Positions 1-8,605 of a DNA stretch of 41,260 nt are shown here, one piece after another. The stretch covers positions 1 through 41,260 of the forward strand of contig JACQAO010000003.1 in the NCBI GenBank assembly GCA_016194935.1, in the 5' to 3' direction. The notes below the pieces were generated by a model. It ran no database searches, was not told where the DNA came from, and worked only from the letters and a program-made list of their open reading frames with translations. This stretch comes from Betaproteobacteria bacterium. Lineage in GTDB: Bacteria > Pseudomonadota > Gammaproteobacteria > Burkholderiales > Rhodocyclaceae. The translations under genes and the position numbers were made by a program. Numbering within the stretch: position 1 is the first letter of the stretch; each line of letters opens with the position of its first letter.

Positions 1-102
1 AAACCTCCCAAGGTCGTCATCGTCGCCTGTATGCGAAAGCTGCTCATCATCATGAATTCCATTGTGAAAAATAATGCGCCTTGGACTACCAATACTGCTT
101 GA
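1..102 (+). pseudogene. C-terminal end of an IS110-family transposase (cut by window edge)
   Basis: Reading frame 1 is open from the first base to a TGA at 100-102. It encodes a 33-residue tail containing the stretch KVVIVACMRKLLIIMN followed by a short basic segment and APW. That tail (a hydrophobic V-A-x-M-R-K-L-L-x-I-x-N helix ending in xxPW) is what IS110-family DEDD transposases carry at their C-terminus. Only the tail is visible, so intactness of the element cannot be judged. No terminal inverted repeat is recognisable, as expected for IS110. The pccA start codon lies 47 bp downstream, so the element's right end must be very close. Family assignment is by motif memory, not by a search. 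Confidence 0.72.
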
Positions 103-136
103 CTTGGAACACGGTTGCTCTGTGTCCTCTGTGGCT

Positions 137-143
137 AAAGGAG
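137..143 (+). promoter_or_regulatory. Ribosome binding site of pccA (AAAGGAG)
   Basis: AAAGGAG sits 6 nt before the ATG at 150. It decides this start over the in-frame ATG at 81, which would lie inside the transposase tail and has no Shine-Dalgarno sequence. Confidence 0.8.
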
Positions 144-149
144 CTTTTG

Positions 150-2162
150 ATGTTCAAGAAAATTCTGATCGCCAACCGCGGAGAAATTGCCTGCCGCGTC
201 ATCAAGACGGCGCGCCGCATGGGCATCGCCACGGTCGCCGTGTATTCCGAGGCGGACCGCGATGCGAGGCATGTCGAGATGGCCGACGAAGCCGTATGCA
301 TTGGCCCGCCGCCGTCGAAGGAGTCCTACCTCGACATCGACAAAATCATCGCTGCATGCAAACAGACGGGTGCAGAGGCGGTGCATCCGGGCTACGGTTT
401 TCTTTCCGAGAACCCGAAATTCTGCGCTGCGCTGGAGCAGGCTGGAATCGTTTTCATCGGCCCCAAGCCGCATGCCATGGAGGCGATGGGCGACAAGATC
501 GCTTCGAAGAAGCTGGCGATGGCGGCCAAGGTCAACACGATTCCCGGCTATACCGATGTCATCGAGAGCGCCGAACAGGCAGTGAAGATCGCCGCGAAGA
601 TTGGCTACCCGGTGATGATCAAGGCTTCCGCTGGCGGCGGCGGCAAGGGTTTGCGCGTTGCCAGCAACGACGCCGAGTCGCGGGAGGGATTCGAGAGCTG
701 CCGCAACGAGGCGCGCAACAGCTTCGGCGACGACAGGGTGTTCATCGAGAAATTCATCGAGGAGCCGCGCCACATCGAAATCCAGGTGCTGGGCGACGCC
801 CACGGCAACCTGGTGTATCTGTGGGAGCGCGAATGTTCGCTGCAACGCCGCCACCAGAAAGTGGTCGAGGAAGCGCCGAGCGTCTTTCTCGACGCGGCCA
901 CCCGCCAGGCCATGGGTGATCAGGCGGTGGCGCTGGCCCGCGCGGTGCAATACCAGAGCGCCGGCACCGTCGAATTCGTGGTCGGCAAGGATCGCTCCTT
1001 CTATTTTCTGGAAATGAACACCCGCCTGCAAGTCGAGCATCCGGTCACCGAATTGATTACCGGTCTCGACCTGGTCGAGCAGATGATCCGCGTGGCAAAT
1101 GGCGAGAAACTGGCTTTCACTCAATCCGACATCCGCCTCGACGGCTGGGCGATGGAATGCCGCATCAATGCCGAAGACCCCTTGCGCAACTTTTTGCCGT
1201 CCATCGGGCGTCTGGTGAAGTACCTGCCGCCGCCGGAAGTCCCGACAGGGTTGGCAACGGGGTTGGCAACTGAGGTGCGCGTCGATACCGGCGTCTATGA
1301 AGGCGGCGAAATCTCGATGTATTACGATCCCATGATCGCCAAGCTGATCGTGCATGGCGCGACGCGCGAACAAGCCATCGCCCGCATGCGCGATGCGCTC
1401 AACCGCTTCGTGATTCGCGGCGTCTCATCCAACATCGCTTTTCAGGCGGCGCTGATGCAGCAGCCGCGCTTCGTCTCAGGCGATTTCAACACCGGCCTGA
1501 TCGCCGAGGAATATCCGCAAGGCTTCGACGCCACCCGCCTGCCGCACGCCGACCCAGCCATGTTGATTGTCGTCGGCGCCGCCATTCATCGCCGCTATCT
1601 GGAACGCAATGCATTGATCGACGGCCAGTTGCCGGGCCACGAATACCAGCCGGGCGACGACTTCGTGGTATTGCTCAACGATGTGCCGCATGCAGTGGTG
1701 GCGACGCCGGTGGAAGGCGGCTGCAATGTCGTCTATGCCGGTGGCAATTACGCAGTCCGTTCGTCCTGGCAGTTCGGCCAGCCCTTGTTTCAGGGGATGT
1801 TGAATGGCGCAGCGATTTGCATGCAGGTCGAGCGCATCGGCATGAGGTATCGCCTGTTGCACTGGGGCAGCCAGGTCGACCTGCTGGTGCTGACGGCGCA
1901 TGCCGCCGCCATGCAGGCGTTGATGCCGAAGAAAGCGGCGGCGGATCTGTCGCGCTTCCTGCTGTCGCCGATGCCCGGCCTGCTCACCGACATCGCCGTC
2001 GCACCCGGCCAGGCAGTGAAGGCAGGAGAAAAACTGGCGGTGATCGAAGCAATGAAAATGGAGAATGTCCTGAGAGCGGAACATGATTGCATCGTCGGAA
2101 AACTGCTGGCCAAGCCCGGCGACAGCCTGACGGTGGATCAGGCCATCATCGAGTTCCGCTGA
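150..2162 (+). CDS. pccA: Propionyl-CoA carboxylase alpha subunit (biotin carboxylase + biotin carrier)
   Basis: 670 aa. It carboxylates its own biotin with ATP and bicarbonate, for transfer to propionyl-CoA (to methylmalonyl-CoA) by a separate beta subunit not in this window. The N-terminus FKKILIANRGEIACRV is the biotin carboxylase signature. A glycine-rich ATP-grasp loop (SAGGGGKG) lies near residue 165 and the EMNTRLQVEHPVTE motif near 290. A linker domain follows, and a C-terminal biotinyl domain carries EAMKMEN near 633 with the biotinylated Lys. The SPMPG-start of the biotinyl domain and the length fit PccA better than acetyl-CoA carboxylase AccC (about 450 aa, no carrier). Methylcrotonyl-CoA carboxylase alpha is the main alternative. 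A 12-bp in-frame tandem duplication at 1248-1271 gives GLATGLATE in the carboxylase C-domain. An IS110-type transposase end lies directly upstream. Confidence 0.88.
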   Translation: MFKKILIANRGEIACRVIKTARRMGIATVAVYSEADRDARHVEMADEAVCIGPPPSKESYLDIDKIIAACKQTGAEAVHPGYGFLSENPKFCAALEQAGIVFIGPKPHAMEAMGDKIASKKLAMAAKVNTIPGYTDVIESAEQAVKIAAKIGYPVMIKASAGGGGKGLRVASNDAESREGFESCRNEARNSFGDDRVFIEKFIEEPRHIEIQVLGDAHGNLVYLWERECSLQRRHQKVVEEAPSVFLDAATRQAMGDQAVALARAVQYQSAGTVEFVVGKDRSFYFLEMNTRLQVEHPVTELITGLDLVEQMIRVANGEKLAFTQSDIRLDGWAMECRINAEDPLRNFLPSIGRLVKYLPPPEVPTGLATGLATEVRVDTGVYEGGEISMYYDPMIAKLIVHGATREQAIARMRDALNRFVIRGVSSNIAFQAALMQQPRFVSGDFNTGLIAEEYPQGFDATRLPHADPAMLIVVGAAIHRRYLERNALIDGQLPGHEYQPGDDFVVLLNDVPHAVVATPVEGGCNVVYAGGNYAVRSSWQFGQPLFQGMLNGAAICMQVERIGMRYRLLHWGSQVDLLVLTAHAAAMQALMPKKAAADLSRFLLSPMPGLLTDIAVAPGQAVKAGEKLAVIEAMKMENVLRAEHDCIVGKLLAKPGDSLTVDQAIIEFR

Positions 2163-2172
2163 GGGCGGCGAT

Positions 2173-2817
2173 ATGGCAATCATTGATCATCTGGTCGTCG
2201 CAGCGACCGAACTCGAAGCAGGCGCGCGCTGGCTCGAAGCGCATCTCGGCGTGCGCCTGTCGCCGGGCGGCGCGCATCACGCGATGGGTACCCACAATCG
2301 CTTGCTCAAGCTCGGGCCACAATTCTTCCTGGAGATCATCGCCATCGACCCGGCAGCGGCTGCGCCTGCGAGGCCGCGCTGGTTCGCGCTGGAGTCGCGG
2401 CAGATGCAGGCGCGGTTGGCCGAACGCCCGAGGCTGATTCATTGGGTAGCGCGTTCCACCGGCATCGTTGCAGAATCCGCCGCTTGTCCCGAACCACTCG
2501 GCCCACCCATGACTATGCGGCGCGGCAACTTCGAGTGGCTCATCACCGTGCCGGACGACGGCCACCTGCCCGGCGACGGGTTGGTGCCGACCCTGATCGA
2601 ATGGCGCGTGCCGCAACATCCTGCGGATGGATTACCCGACACAGGGTGCAGCTTGATGAAGCTCGAAGGTTTCCACCCCGAACCGGCGCGAATCAGGGAT
2701 GCGCTGACACGGTTGGGTCTGAACCAGGCGCTGGCGCCGCACCCCACCGTGCCGGGCGAAGCCCCGGCGCTGCTGGCTTACCTGAAAACGCCGCTGGGTT
2801 TGCGCGAGATGGATTGA
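2173..2817 (+). CDS. VOC-superfamily / glyoxalase-like domain protein
   Basis: 214 aa, starting 10 bp after pccA and probably co-transcribed. The N-terminus IDHLVVAATELEAGARWLEAHLGV is the first beta-alpha-beta unit of the vicinal-oxygen-chelate fold, with the metal-ligand-type His at residue 6. The following HHAMGTHNRLLKLG and FFLEIIAIDP fit the Glyoxalase_3 type of uncharacterised VOC proteins. The second half is more divergent. Substrate is unknown: these proteins are annotated only as glyoxalase-like, and adjacency to propionyl-CoA carboxylase does not by itself make it methylmalonyl-CoA epimerase, which is shorter (about 140 aa). Confidence 0.78.
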   Translation: MAIIDHLVVAATELEAGARWLEAHLGVRLSPGGAHHAMGTHNRLLKLGPQFFLEIIAIDPAAAAPARPRWFALESRQMQARLAERPRLIHWVARSTGIVAESAACPEPLGPPMTMRRGNFEWLITVPDDGHLPGDGLVPTLIEWRVPQHPADGLPDTGCSLMKLEGFHPEPARIRDALTRLGLNQALAPHPTVPGEAPALLAYLKTPLGLREMD

Positions 2818-2904
2818 CGCACCAGTTCCATATCGGCGCGCAGGCTTCTTGCCAAAGCGCCGGATAAATCGTCTAATTCCGCGCTGATCGCCGACCGGCA
2901 CGCC

Positions 2905-3465
2905 ATGTCCCTCAAACCACCCCGACAGATTGACTCCAAACGCCTGCGGTTGCGGCTGGTGCAGGAATCCGATATTCCCGACCTGATGGAGGTCAATGGG
3001 GACGATGAGGTGACGCGCTTCCTTCCCTACTCAAGCTGGCGTTCCATCGAGGACGGCAAGGCATGGTTCGAGCGCATGAGCAACCTGGGCTTGACCAGTA
3101 CCGTGCTGCAATTTGTCATCGTTGAAAAGAAATCGGGCCGCGCCATCGGAACCTGTCTGCTGTTTCGCTACGACGAATCGAGCGCGCGCATCAAGTTAGG
3201 TTATGTGATGGGACGGGCGCATTGGGGCCGGGGCTTTACCCACGAAGCCTTGTCTGCCCTGCTCTCGTACACTTTCGAGGTCTACAACCTGCGTCGAGTA
3301 GAAGCCGAGGTCGATTTTCGCAATGTAGCCTCGAATCGACTGCTCTTGAAACTGGGCTTTGTTTGCGAGGGGCTGTTACGCAAACGCTGGGTGGATAAAG
3401 GCCACCCCTATGACACCAATTTTTACGGTTTGCTGCGTGAAGAGTGGCCTCCAGGGCGGCGATGA
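2905..3465 (+). CDS. GNAT-family N-acetyltransferase (RimJ-like)
   Basis: 186 aa. The protein opens with a RimJ/RimL-type entry (RLRLRLVQESDIPDLMEVNGDDEVTRFLPY). It continues with the acetyl-CoA-binding region (KLGYVMGRAHWGRGFTHEAL near residues 97-117, the R/Q-x-x-G-x-G/A-like loop being RAHWGRGF). The typical C-terminal segment NLRRVEAEVDFRNVASNRLLLKLGF, then GLLRKRW, is also present. These enzymes acetylate protein N-termini, amino acids or small amines; the substrate here cannot be told. The stop codon overlaps the start of the next gene (ATGA at 3462-3465), indicating translational coupling. Confidence 0.85.
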   Translation: MSLKPPRQIDSKRLRLRLVQESDIPDLMEVNGDDEVTRFLPYSSWRSIEDGKAWFERMSNLGLTSTVLQFVIVEKKSGRAIGTCLLFRYDESSARIKLGYVMGRAHWGRGFTHEALSALLSYTFEVYNLRRVEAEVDFRNVASNRLLLKLGFVCEGLLRKRWVDKGHPYDTNFYGLLREEWPPGRR

Positions 3466-4319
3466 GAGGCCTTTGGATCTGGCTGCTGGCAATAGCATCC
3501 TTTGCGCAAGCGGCCGCCACGCCGCCGGCAGGCGTCTGCGGACAGGTCGTGACACTGGCCACACATGGCGGCAGCACGACGCGCTATGCGCTCGCCGCTG
3601 CGCCGGAAGGGACAGTGCGGGGCAAACGGATCGGCCTGGTGCTGCTGGTGGGCGGCGGCGGTTACCTCGATCTCGATGAGCAGGGCTGTCCGCGTGCGCT
3701 GACCGGCAATTCACTGGTACGCATGCTGGCGTATTTCCATGAGGCGGGTTTCGTCACTGCCTTGGTCGATGCGCCCTCCGACCATCCCGGCGACGACGGC
3801 CTGGCGGGATTTCGCAGCGCGCCGCAACACGCGGACGACATTGGCAAGGTGATCGCCGACCTGCGCGCGCGCACGCACGCGCAGGTCTGGCTGGCCGGGA
3901 CCAGCCGCGGAACGATTTCCGCAGCGAACGCGGCAGCACGCCTACGCCTGAGCGGGCCGTCTGCGCCCGACGGGCTGGTGCTCACCTCCGCCTTGATGTC
4001 GGGTCAGAGCGGCGGTTACCGGCCCTGGGTGGCGCAGACAGTGTTTGATTTTCCGCTGGAAACGCTCCGGATGCCGCTGCTGATCGTCGGTCACGCGGAT
4101 GACAAGTGCATCCGCTCGCCGCCCGATTTGATGGGCAGGCTTGCGGCGCGCACCCGAGGTGTGGTGCGCCAGCAACTTGTCACAGTCAGTGGCGGCCCCG
4201 GCTACTTTGGTCCGGCGGGCGTTGAAGCCTGCGCGGGTAACGCACCGCACGGCTATGTGGAACAGGAAGCGGAAGTCGCCGCCGGTATCGCACGTTTCAT
4301 ACATGGCAAAAATTATTAG
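3462..4319 (+). CDS. Secreted alpha/beta-hydrolase-like protein
   Basis: 285 aa. The chosen ATG at 3462 overlaps the previous stop (ATGA) and gives a clean signal peptide: Met-Arg, a hydrophobic stretch LWIWLLAIASFAQA, then the mature protein near residue 18-20. An upstream in-frame ATG at 3444 would spoil the signal. The mature part has LVLLVGGGGYLDL (oxyanion-hole-like strand and glycine loop), LVDAPSDHPG, and the nucleophile-elbow-like AGTSRGTISA (G-x-S-x-G), with a late DDK and a His near the end (PHGYVEQE). It is probably a periplasmic serine hydrolase; substrate unknown. Confidence 0.75.
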   Translation: MRGLWIWLLAIASFAQAAATPPAGVCGQVVTLATHGGSTTRYALAAAPEGTVRGKRIGLVLLVGGGGYLDLDEQGCPRALTGNSLVRMLAYFHEAGFVTALVDAPSDHPGDDGLAGFRSAPQHADDIGKVIADLRARTHAQVWLAGTSRGTISAANAAARLRLSGPSAPDGLVLTSALMSGQSGGYRPWVAQTVFDFPLETLRMPLLIVGHADDKCIRSPPDLMGRLAARTRGVVRQQLVTVSGGPGYFGPAGVEACAGNAPHGYVEQEAEVAAGIARFIHGKNY

Positions 4320-5157
4320 CGTGAGACCCGAAGACACAGGTGAAAAATTAAGATCGCTTTACGCACCCGAGGGCGGCGTGCGATCAATTTTCTCGGCCAA
4401 GGTTGCGGATTATGCAGCTTCCCGCCCGGACTATCCTCAGGCGTTGTTCGGGGCGCTTAGGGTTCGCTGCACCTTAAGAGAAGGCGCTGTGGTTGCGGAT
4501 GTGGGGGCGGGTACTGGACTGCTGACGCGCGACTTGCTCAAGCAGGGTTACCGGGTGACGGCGGTGGAACCCAACCCGGAAATGCGGGCGGCATCCGATC
4601 ATCTGCTCGGCGGGTTTGCAGGGTATTCCAGTGCCGATGGCTGCGCTGAGGCCATCCCGCTGGCGAACGCGTCGGTCGACCTGATTACGGCGGCGCAGGC
4701 ATTCCACTGGTTTGAGATAGCGCGCGCCAGGAAGGAGTGCCTGCGGGTTCTGGCGCCGCATGGCAAGGTGGCGCTGATCTGGAATGATCGCGTACTTGAA
4801 GACCCTCTGCACTGTGCGCTGGACGAAATTTTCGGTGAGTTTGGCGGCGTGAAGCGGGCTGCGCTGCTGGCCCATGAAGAACGTTCCGGCGTGCCGGAAT
4901 TTTTCGGTTCAACTCTTTCAACTCATTCAACTCATTTAACTCACCCGGAACAACTTTCCTGGCCGCATGAGCATTTTCTCGACGAAGAAAGTTTTCTGAG
5001 CCTGGTCTTTTCCCGTTCGTACATTCCGCAGCGGAACACGTCTGGAGGGCAGGAAGTGGCACGCCAGGTGCGGCGGATATTTGACCGCTTTAAACAAAAT
5101 GGAGCAGTAGCGGTTGGATATCGGACAGTTATGGTTTGCGGGCGGCCCTCCCCATAA
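4303..5157 (+). CDS. Class I SAM-dependent methyltransferase
   Basis: 284 aa, overlapping the hydrolase gene by 17 bp. The methyltransferase core is clear: ADYAASRPDYP, then VVADVGAGTGLLTRDLLKQG (motif I, SAM-binding), VTAVEPNPEMR (motif II with the acidic residue), AIPLANASVDLITAAQAFHWF (post II/III) and VLAPHGKVALIWNDR. This is the Methyltransf_11 type often annotated as UbiE/COQ5-like. Substrate is unknown. A GTG at 4321 is an alternative start; neither has a good ribosome site. Near residue 203 a four-copy 9-bp repeat (4908-4943) inserts the run STLSTHSTHLTH. Confidence 0.8.
   Translation: MAKIISVRPEDTGEKLRSLYAPEGGVRSIFSAKVADYAASRPDYPQALFGALRVRCTLREGAVVADVGAGTGLLTRDLLKQGYRVTAVEPNPEMRAASDHLLGGFAGYSSADGCAEAIPLANASVDLITAAQAFHWFEIARARKECLRVLAPHGKVALIWNDRVLEDPLHCALDEIFGEFGGVKRAALLAHEERSGVPEFFGSTLSTHSTHLTHPEQLSWPHEHFLDEESFLSLVFSRSYIPQRNTSGGQEVARQVRRIFDRFKQNGAVAVGYRTVMVCGRPSP
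4908..4943 (+). repeat. Four tandem copies of a 9-bp unit (TTCAACTCA) inside the methyltransferase gene
   Basis: TTCAACTCT, TTCAACTCA, TTCAACTCA and TTTAACTCA follow one another at 4908, 4917, 4926 and 4935. The unit is a multiple of three, so each copy adds Ser/Leu-Thr-His/Leu without changing frame. It sits between the methyltransferase core and the C-terminal part. Confidence 0.9.
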
Positions 5158-5169
5158 ATTCATTGAGTC

Positions 5170-5198
5170 TTGCCATAAGGCCGTTGATGGGTTAAATT
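5170..5198 (+). promoter_or_regulatory. Candidate sigma70 promoter for the Cache protein / chemoreceptor pair
   Basis: TTGCCA (5170-5175) and TAAATT (5193-5198) are separated by 17 bp, matching 5/6 and 4/6 of the consensus hexamers. Predicted transcription start near 5205, about 105 nt before the Cache gene ATG. Sequence match only. Confidence 0.45.
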
Positions 5199-5312
5199 CC
5201 CTGTGAATAAAACAGGTTCGCGCCATTGCCGATTTTGAATGGCGAAAAGAACCGTTACTCGCTGCCGGTAGCGATTGCTGCGCCGGCATTTTTAATTTAT
5301 CAGGGAGACCGT

Positions 5313-5777
5313 ATGAAGCCGTATTCCTATTCCATATCCTTTTTCGCCGCTGCCGCAGTTATTGCGTCTGCTTCCCTCCAGGCTGGCGAATACGCCTCCA
5401 GGAGTGAGGCCGAGGCCATGGTCGCCAAGGCCGTCAAGCATATCAAGGCAGACGGCAAGGACGCCGCCTATGCGGATTTCACCGGCAAGAAGGCCGGCTG
5501 GGTTGATCGTGACCTGTATGTCGTGGTCTATGACATGAACGGCAAGGTGCTGGCTCACGGACAGAACGAAAAACAGGTCGGCAAGGAGCTGATAAGCCTG
5601 AAAGACGCCGACGGCAAGGAATTCGTCAAGGAGCGCGTTGACCTGGCGAAATCCAAAGGCAAGTTCTGGCAGGACTACAAGTTTACCGATCCCATGACCA
5701 AGAAGATTCTGCCCAAATCGATGTATTGCGAAAAACTGGACGATACTGCGGTATGCGCGGGCGTGTATAAACGCTGA
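5313..5777 (+). CDS. Stand-alone periplasmic Cache-domain protein
   Basis: 154 aa, start supported by GGGAG 6 nt upstream. Residues 1-24 are a signal peptide (basic start, SISFFAAAAVIASASLQA), with cleavage before GEYASR. The mature part has an alpha-helix rich in Ala/Lys (SEAEAMVAKAVKHIKADG). It then shows the single-Cache core: DLYVVVYDMNGKVLAHGQNEKQVGKEL, KDADGKEFVKERVDLAKSKGKFWQDYKFTDP, ending in a Cys pair (MYCEKLDDTAVCAG). This is the sCache_2-type sensor fold usually found as the extracellular part of chemoreceptors. Here it has no membrane segment beyond the signal peptide. The gene lies 70 bp before a chemoreceptor gene on the same strand, so a ligand-binding partner role is plausible but unproven. 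Confidence 0.85.
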   Translation: MKPYSYSISFFAAAAVIASASLQAGEYASRSEAEAMVAKAVKHIKADGKDAAYADFTGKKAGWVDRDLYVVVYDMNGKVLAHGQNEKQVGKELISLKDADGKEFVKERVDLAKSKGKFWQDYKFTDPMTKKILPKSMYCEKLDDTAVCAGVYKR

Positions 5778-5847
5778 TCCGCATATCGGGGGCCGGGGCG
5801 TCCCCCGTCCCCCGTCCATGAACCGCAAGGCCGGTGCAAAATAAAAT

Positions 5848-7464
5848 ATGAACATACGCCAGAAATTACTCATCCCCTCCGGAGTGATGATTCTGTTGAT
5901 GCTGGCGCTGGGGGCGGTAGGATTCTTCGGCCTGAGCGCCTCCAGCACTTCGGTGCGCGATATCTACGATGTCCGCTTCCAGGCGTTTAAGGGCAGCAGC
6001 GACGCGCTGGGCAATGTGGCGGCGGCGCACGCCAGTGTGTACCGCTTGTTTACCTGGTTGAGTAATTCCGACGCGGCCAAGATCAAGCAGGCAACAGATG
6101 CCATCGGCAAGCGTCTCGATGCAGCGGTTGCCGGCCTTAAAAGCGTCGAGTCGAACAGCGGCTTGAGCGATGAAACCCGCAAGTCGCTGGAAGATTTGCA
6201 GAAGGATTTGGCGGCGTACCGCAAGCAGGTGATGGATGCCATCGACCTGGCCCAGGTCGATGCCAATATGGGGATTACCGGCATGCAGACTGCCGATCAG
6301 ACCTTCACCGCGCTACAGGCCAAAGCCGAAAAGCTGGTGATGCGGCAGGACGCCAAGGCGAAGGAAAGTTATGAAAACAGCATTTCATCGTACCGGCGTT
6401 CGGTGACCATTTTCATTGCCATCCTGCTGGTGGCGATAGGCTTGGGCGCAGCCATCAGCTTGTTGCTGGCGCAAAAAATCACTGCGCCGCTGCAACAGGC
6501 GATTGCCTCGGCGCAACGCATCGCGGATGGCGATTTGACGGGCCATATCAAGATCACACAGCAGGACGAAACGGGCGATTTGCTCAAGGCTCTGGTCAGC
6601 ATGCAGGACAGCCTGCGCCAGATGATCGGCGGCATGACGCGCGATTCAGGTGAGCTGGCGCAAATGGCCAACGCGCTTTCCGAGACTGCGGCGCGTTTCG
6701 CCCAGGGTACGGCGGAGCAGCAGGACGCCGCCTCGTCGATGGCTGCGGCTATTGAGGAAATGACCGCCAGCATCAGCGTGGTCAGCGACAATTCGCGGGA
6801 CACGGATAATGCCGTGCGCGAGTCGGCGAGCTTGTCGAACGAAGGGAAGGAAGCGCTGGCGCGAGTGGAAAGCGCGATGCAAAAAATATCCGCCTCGGTG
6901 CACGATTCCGCCAAGGTGATTGCAGCGCTGGAGAAAGACTCGGAAAGCATCTCCACCATCGTCAATGTCATCAAGGACATTGCCGGGCAAACCAATCTGC
7001 TGGCGCTCAACGCCGCCATCGAGGCAGCCCGTGCCGGCGAACAGGGGCGCGGGTTTGCGGTGGTGGCCGACGAAGTGCGCAAGCTTGCCGAGCGCACCAC
7101 CTTGTCCACCCAGGAAATCAGCGCCATGGTTCTGTCGATCCAGGGCAGCACCGGCAGTGCGGTGTCCAGCATGAATTCCGGCATAGAGATCGTCAAGGAA
7201 GGCGGGCGGCTGGCGGTTGATGCCGGTTCCGCCATGGTTCAGGTTTCCGAACGGGCAGGACAAGTCGCCACGATGGTGACCGAAATCAGTTCCGCCCTGG
7301 GTGAACAGAGCAGCGCTAGCCAGGAAATTTCCACGCATGTCGAGCACATCGCGCAAATGGCCGAGCAGAACAACGCAACCTCCCAGGAAACGGCGCTATC
7401 GGCCCAGCGCATGAAAGAACTGGCGTCGACCATGCAGCACATGATCAGCCGATTCAGTATCTGA
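5848..7464 (+). CDS. Methyl-accepting chemotaxis protein
   Basis: 538 aa inner-membrane chemoreceptor. TM1 lies around residues 8-30 ([22 protein letters not shown]). The periplasmic region of about 155 residues looks all-helical (four-helix-bundle type), and TM2 lies around 190-212 ([22 protein letters not shown]). A HAMP domain follows (about 213-265, [22 protein letters not shown]). The cytoplasmic signalling hairpin has its CheA/CheW-binding tip near 375-415 ([41 protein letters not shown] region). There is no C-terminal NWETF-type pentapeptide. The periplasmic Cache protein encoded just upstream could present ligand to this receptor. No strong ribosome site precedes the ATG. Confidence 0.93.
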   Translation: MNIRQKLLIPSGVMILLMLALGAVGFFGLSASSTSVRDIYDVRFQAFKGSSDALGNVAAAHASVYRLFTWLSNSDAAKIKQATDAIGKRLDAAVAGLKSVESNSGLSDETRKSLEDLQKDLAAYRKQVMDAIDLAQVDANMGITGMQTADQTFTALQAKAEKLVMRQDAKAKESYENSISSYRRSVTIFIAILLVAIGLGAAISLLLAQKITAPLQQAIASAQRIADGDLTGHIKITQQDETGDLLKALVSMQDSLRQMIGGMTRDSGELAQMANALSETAARFAQGTAEQQDAASSMAAAIEEMTASISVVSDNSRDTDNAVRESASLSNEGKEALARVESAMQKISASVHDSAKVIAALEKDSESISTIVNVIKDIAGQTNLLALNAAIEAARAGEQGRGFAVVADEVRKLAERTTLSTQEISAMVLSIQGSTGSAVSSMNSGIEIVKEGGRLAVDAGSAMVQVSERAGQVATMVTEISSALGEQSSASQEISTHVEHIAQMAEQNNATSQETALSAQRMKELASTMQHMISRFSI

Positions 7465-7487
7465 TTCGGGTTTGGATCAGGTGCGGC

Positions 7488-8345
7488 TCATGTCTGGCGC
7501 TGGAATGCCAGGCCGGCTTTCTCTACCAGCTCCCCGCGCATTTCTTCCGGTAACCCCGGCAGTCCGGATGCCAGCCACTCAAAGCTCGCATTCGGGATGA
7601 GGCGTTTTGCGCCGGCCAGATCATCCGGCAGGGCCGGATTGGCGGGGCTGGCGATCAGGTGCCGGGTGGTGTCTATGCACAGCCGGGCGATATTGGCGCG
7701 GATGGTGTCGGTGCCGCGGATCAGTTGAACCAGGATCGCCGGCAACTTCCATATCTCGACGCATTTCAGAGTCAGGTCCTTGAATTTGAATCCGCAGGCG
7801 AGTTCTTGCGCCTCCGCCGTCCGGTGGGCGGCGCCCCTGGCAAGCGCGTCCAGCGCGGCTTGCGGCAACTCCGGGGCAAAGTGCCAGAGCAGCAACTCGC
7901 CGATCTCCGCGAGCAGCGCCGCCATCAATACTTCGTCGGGCGAGACATCGGCGCGTGCCGAAGACCAGGTGGCGGCGAGCTGTCCCGCCCAGGCCGCGTG
8001 AACTTCGCAATGGACCAGGCCAATATTGGCTTCGTCGGTGTCGGGGCTGGCAGACAGCAGTTCCCGAAACCCTTGTATGCCGAGTTGCATGGCCGCGTTG
8101 CGCGGTGTGGTGGTCTCGCGGCCGAGCCGCGTGGAGCGCCGGTTTTCGGCTTCCCGCAGCAGGCACAGGCAAAGGAAAGGATCGCCATTGGCCAGATGGG
8201 CGAGATCATTGGCAGACAGGTCATCGCCTTTTTCGGCTTCCAGGGCCGTCAGCAAAAGTTTCGATCTGGGCATCACCGGAAGCTGCTGAGCCGCCAGATA
8301 GGCGGCCCACTGCGGCGCGCGCCAGGACTTCCTGTGCGCCGGCAT
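7488..8345 (-). CDS. HDOD-domain signalling protein
   Basis: 285 aa from the ATG at 8345; a GTG at 8372 would add nine residues and neither start has a clear ribosome site. The N-terminal half shows the HDOD pattern: PVMPRSKLLLTALEAEKGDDLSANDLAHLANGDPFLCLCLLREAEN, then a conserved helix AAMQLGIQGFRELL. Later EVLMAALLAEIGELLLWHFAPEL and LTLKCVEIWKLPAILVQLI complete the degenerate HD-type helical fold. HDOD proteins act in signal transduction, motility and stress regulation and generally lack phosphodiesterase metal ligands. The gene is convergent with the chemoreceptor, with 23 bp between stops. Confidence 0.85.
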   Translation of the reverse strand: MPAHRKSWRAPQWAAYLAAQQLPVMPRSKLLLTALEAEKGDDLSANDLAHLANGDPFLCLCLLREAENRRSTRLGRETTTPRNAAMQLGIQGFRELLSASPDTDEANIGLVHCEVHAAWAGQLAATWSSARADVSPDEVLMAALLAEIGELLLWHFAPELPQAALDALARGAAHRTAEAQELACGFKFKDLTLKCVEIWKLPAILVQLIRGTDTIRANIARLCIDTTRHLIASPANPALPDDLAGAKRLIPNASFEWLASGLPGLPEEMRGELVEKAGLAFQRQT

Positions 8346-8400
8346 GCTGCGGCTGGATTCTTGGCCGGTCACATTGACTGTACCGCGAGGCAGGTGTTGT

Positions 8401-8430
8401 TTGTCATATCAGGCACGATGCTACTACAAT
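8401..8430 (+). promoter_or_regulatory. Candidate sigma70 promoter for the helicase-oxyR pair
   Basis: TTGTCA (8401-8406) and TACAAT (8425-8430) with an 18-bp spacer, 5/6 and 5/6 matches. It predicts a leader of about 170 nt before the helicase start. That leader contains a 9-bp tandem duplication TCCTCATGT (8451-8459, 8460-8468). The rest of the 8346-8605 gap shows no gene. Confidence 0.5.
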
Positions 8431-8605
8431 AAATCCGCTGCGTGCCGTGCTCCTCATGTTCCTCATGTCCCTCTTTTAGAGCCGCCTGATCACGAATATC
8501 TTTGCGGCAATGCATCGTTGCGACGCGGACTCTGGTACGCTGTCGGGTTGGTTTGCTGATATCGGCCTAAAACCCGGATAGCCCGGATCCGACTGGAAAA
8601 AACAA

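Noticed and set aside
135..1373. Long leftward open frame opposite pccA
   Set aside because: Composition follows the codon pattern of pccA on the other strand; no family similarity. Typical GC-rich shadow frame.
5782..5820. GC-rich stretch GGGGGCCGGGGCG...CCCCC as a terminator after the Cache gene
   Set aside because: The two runs could pair imperfectly, but there is no T run and the chemoreceptor start is only about 30 bp away. The tandem TCCCCCG duplication explains the composition.
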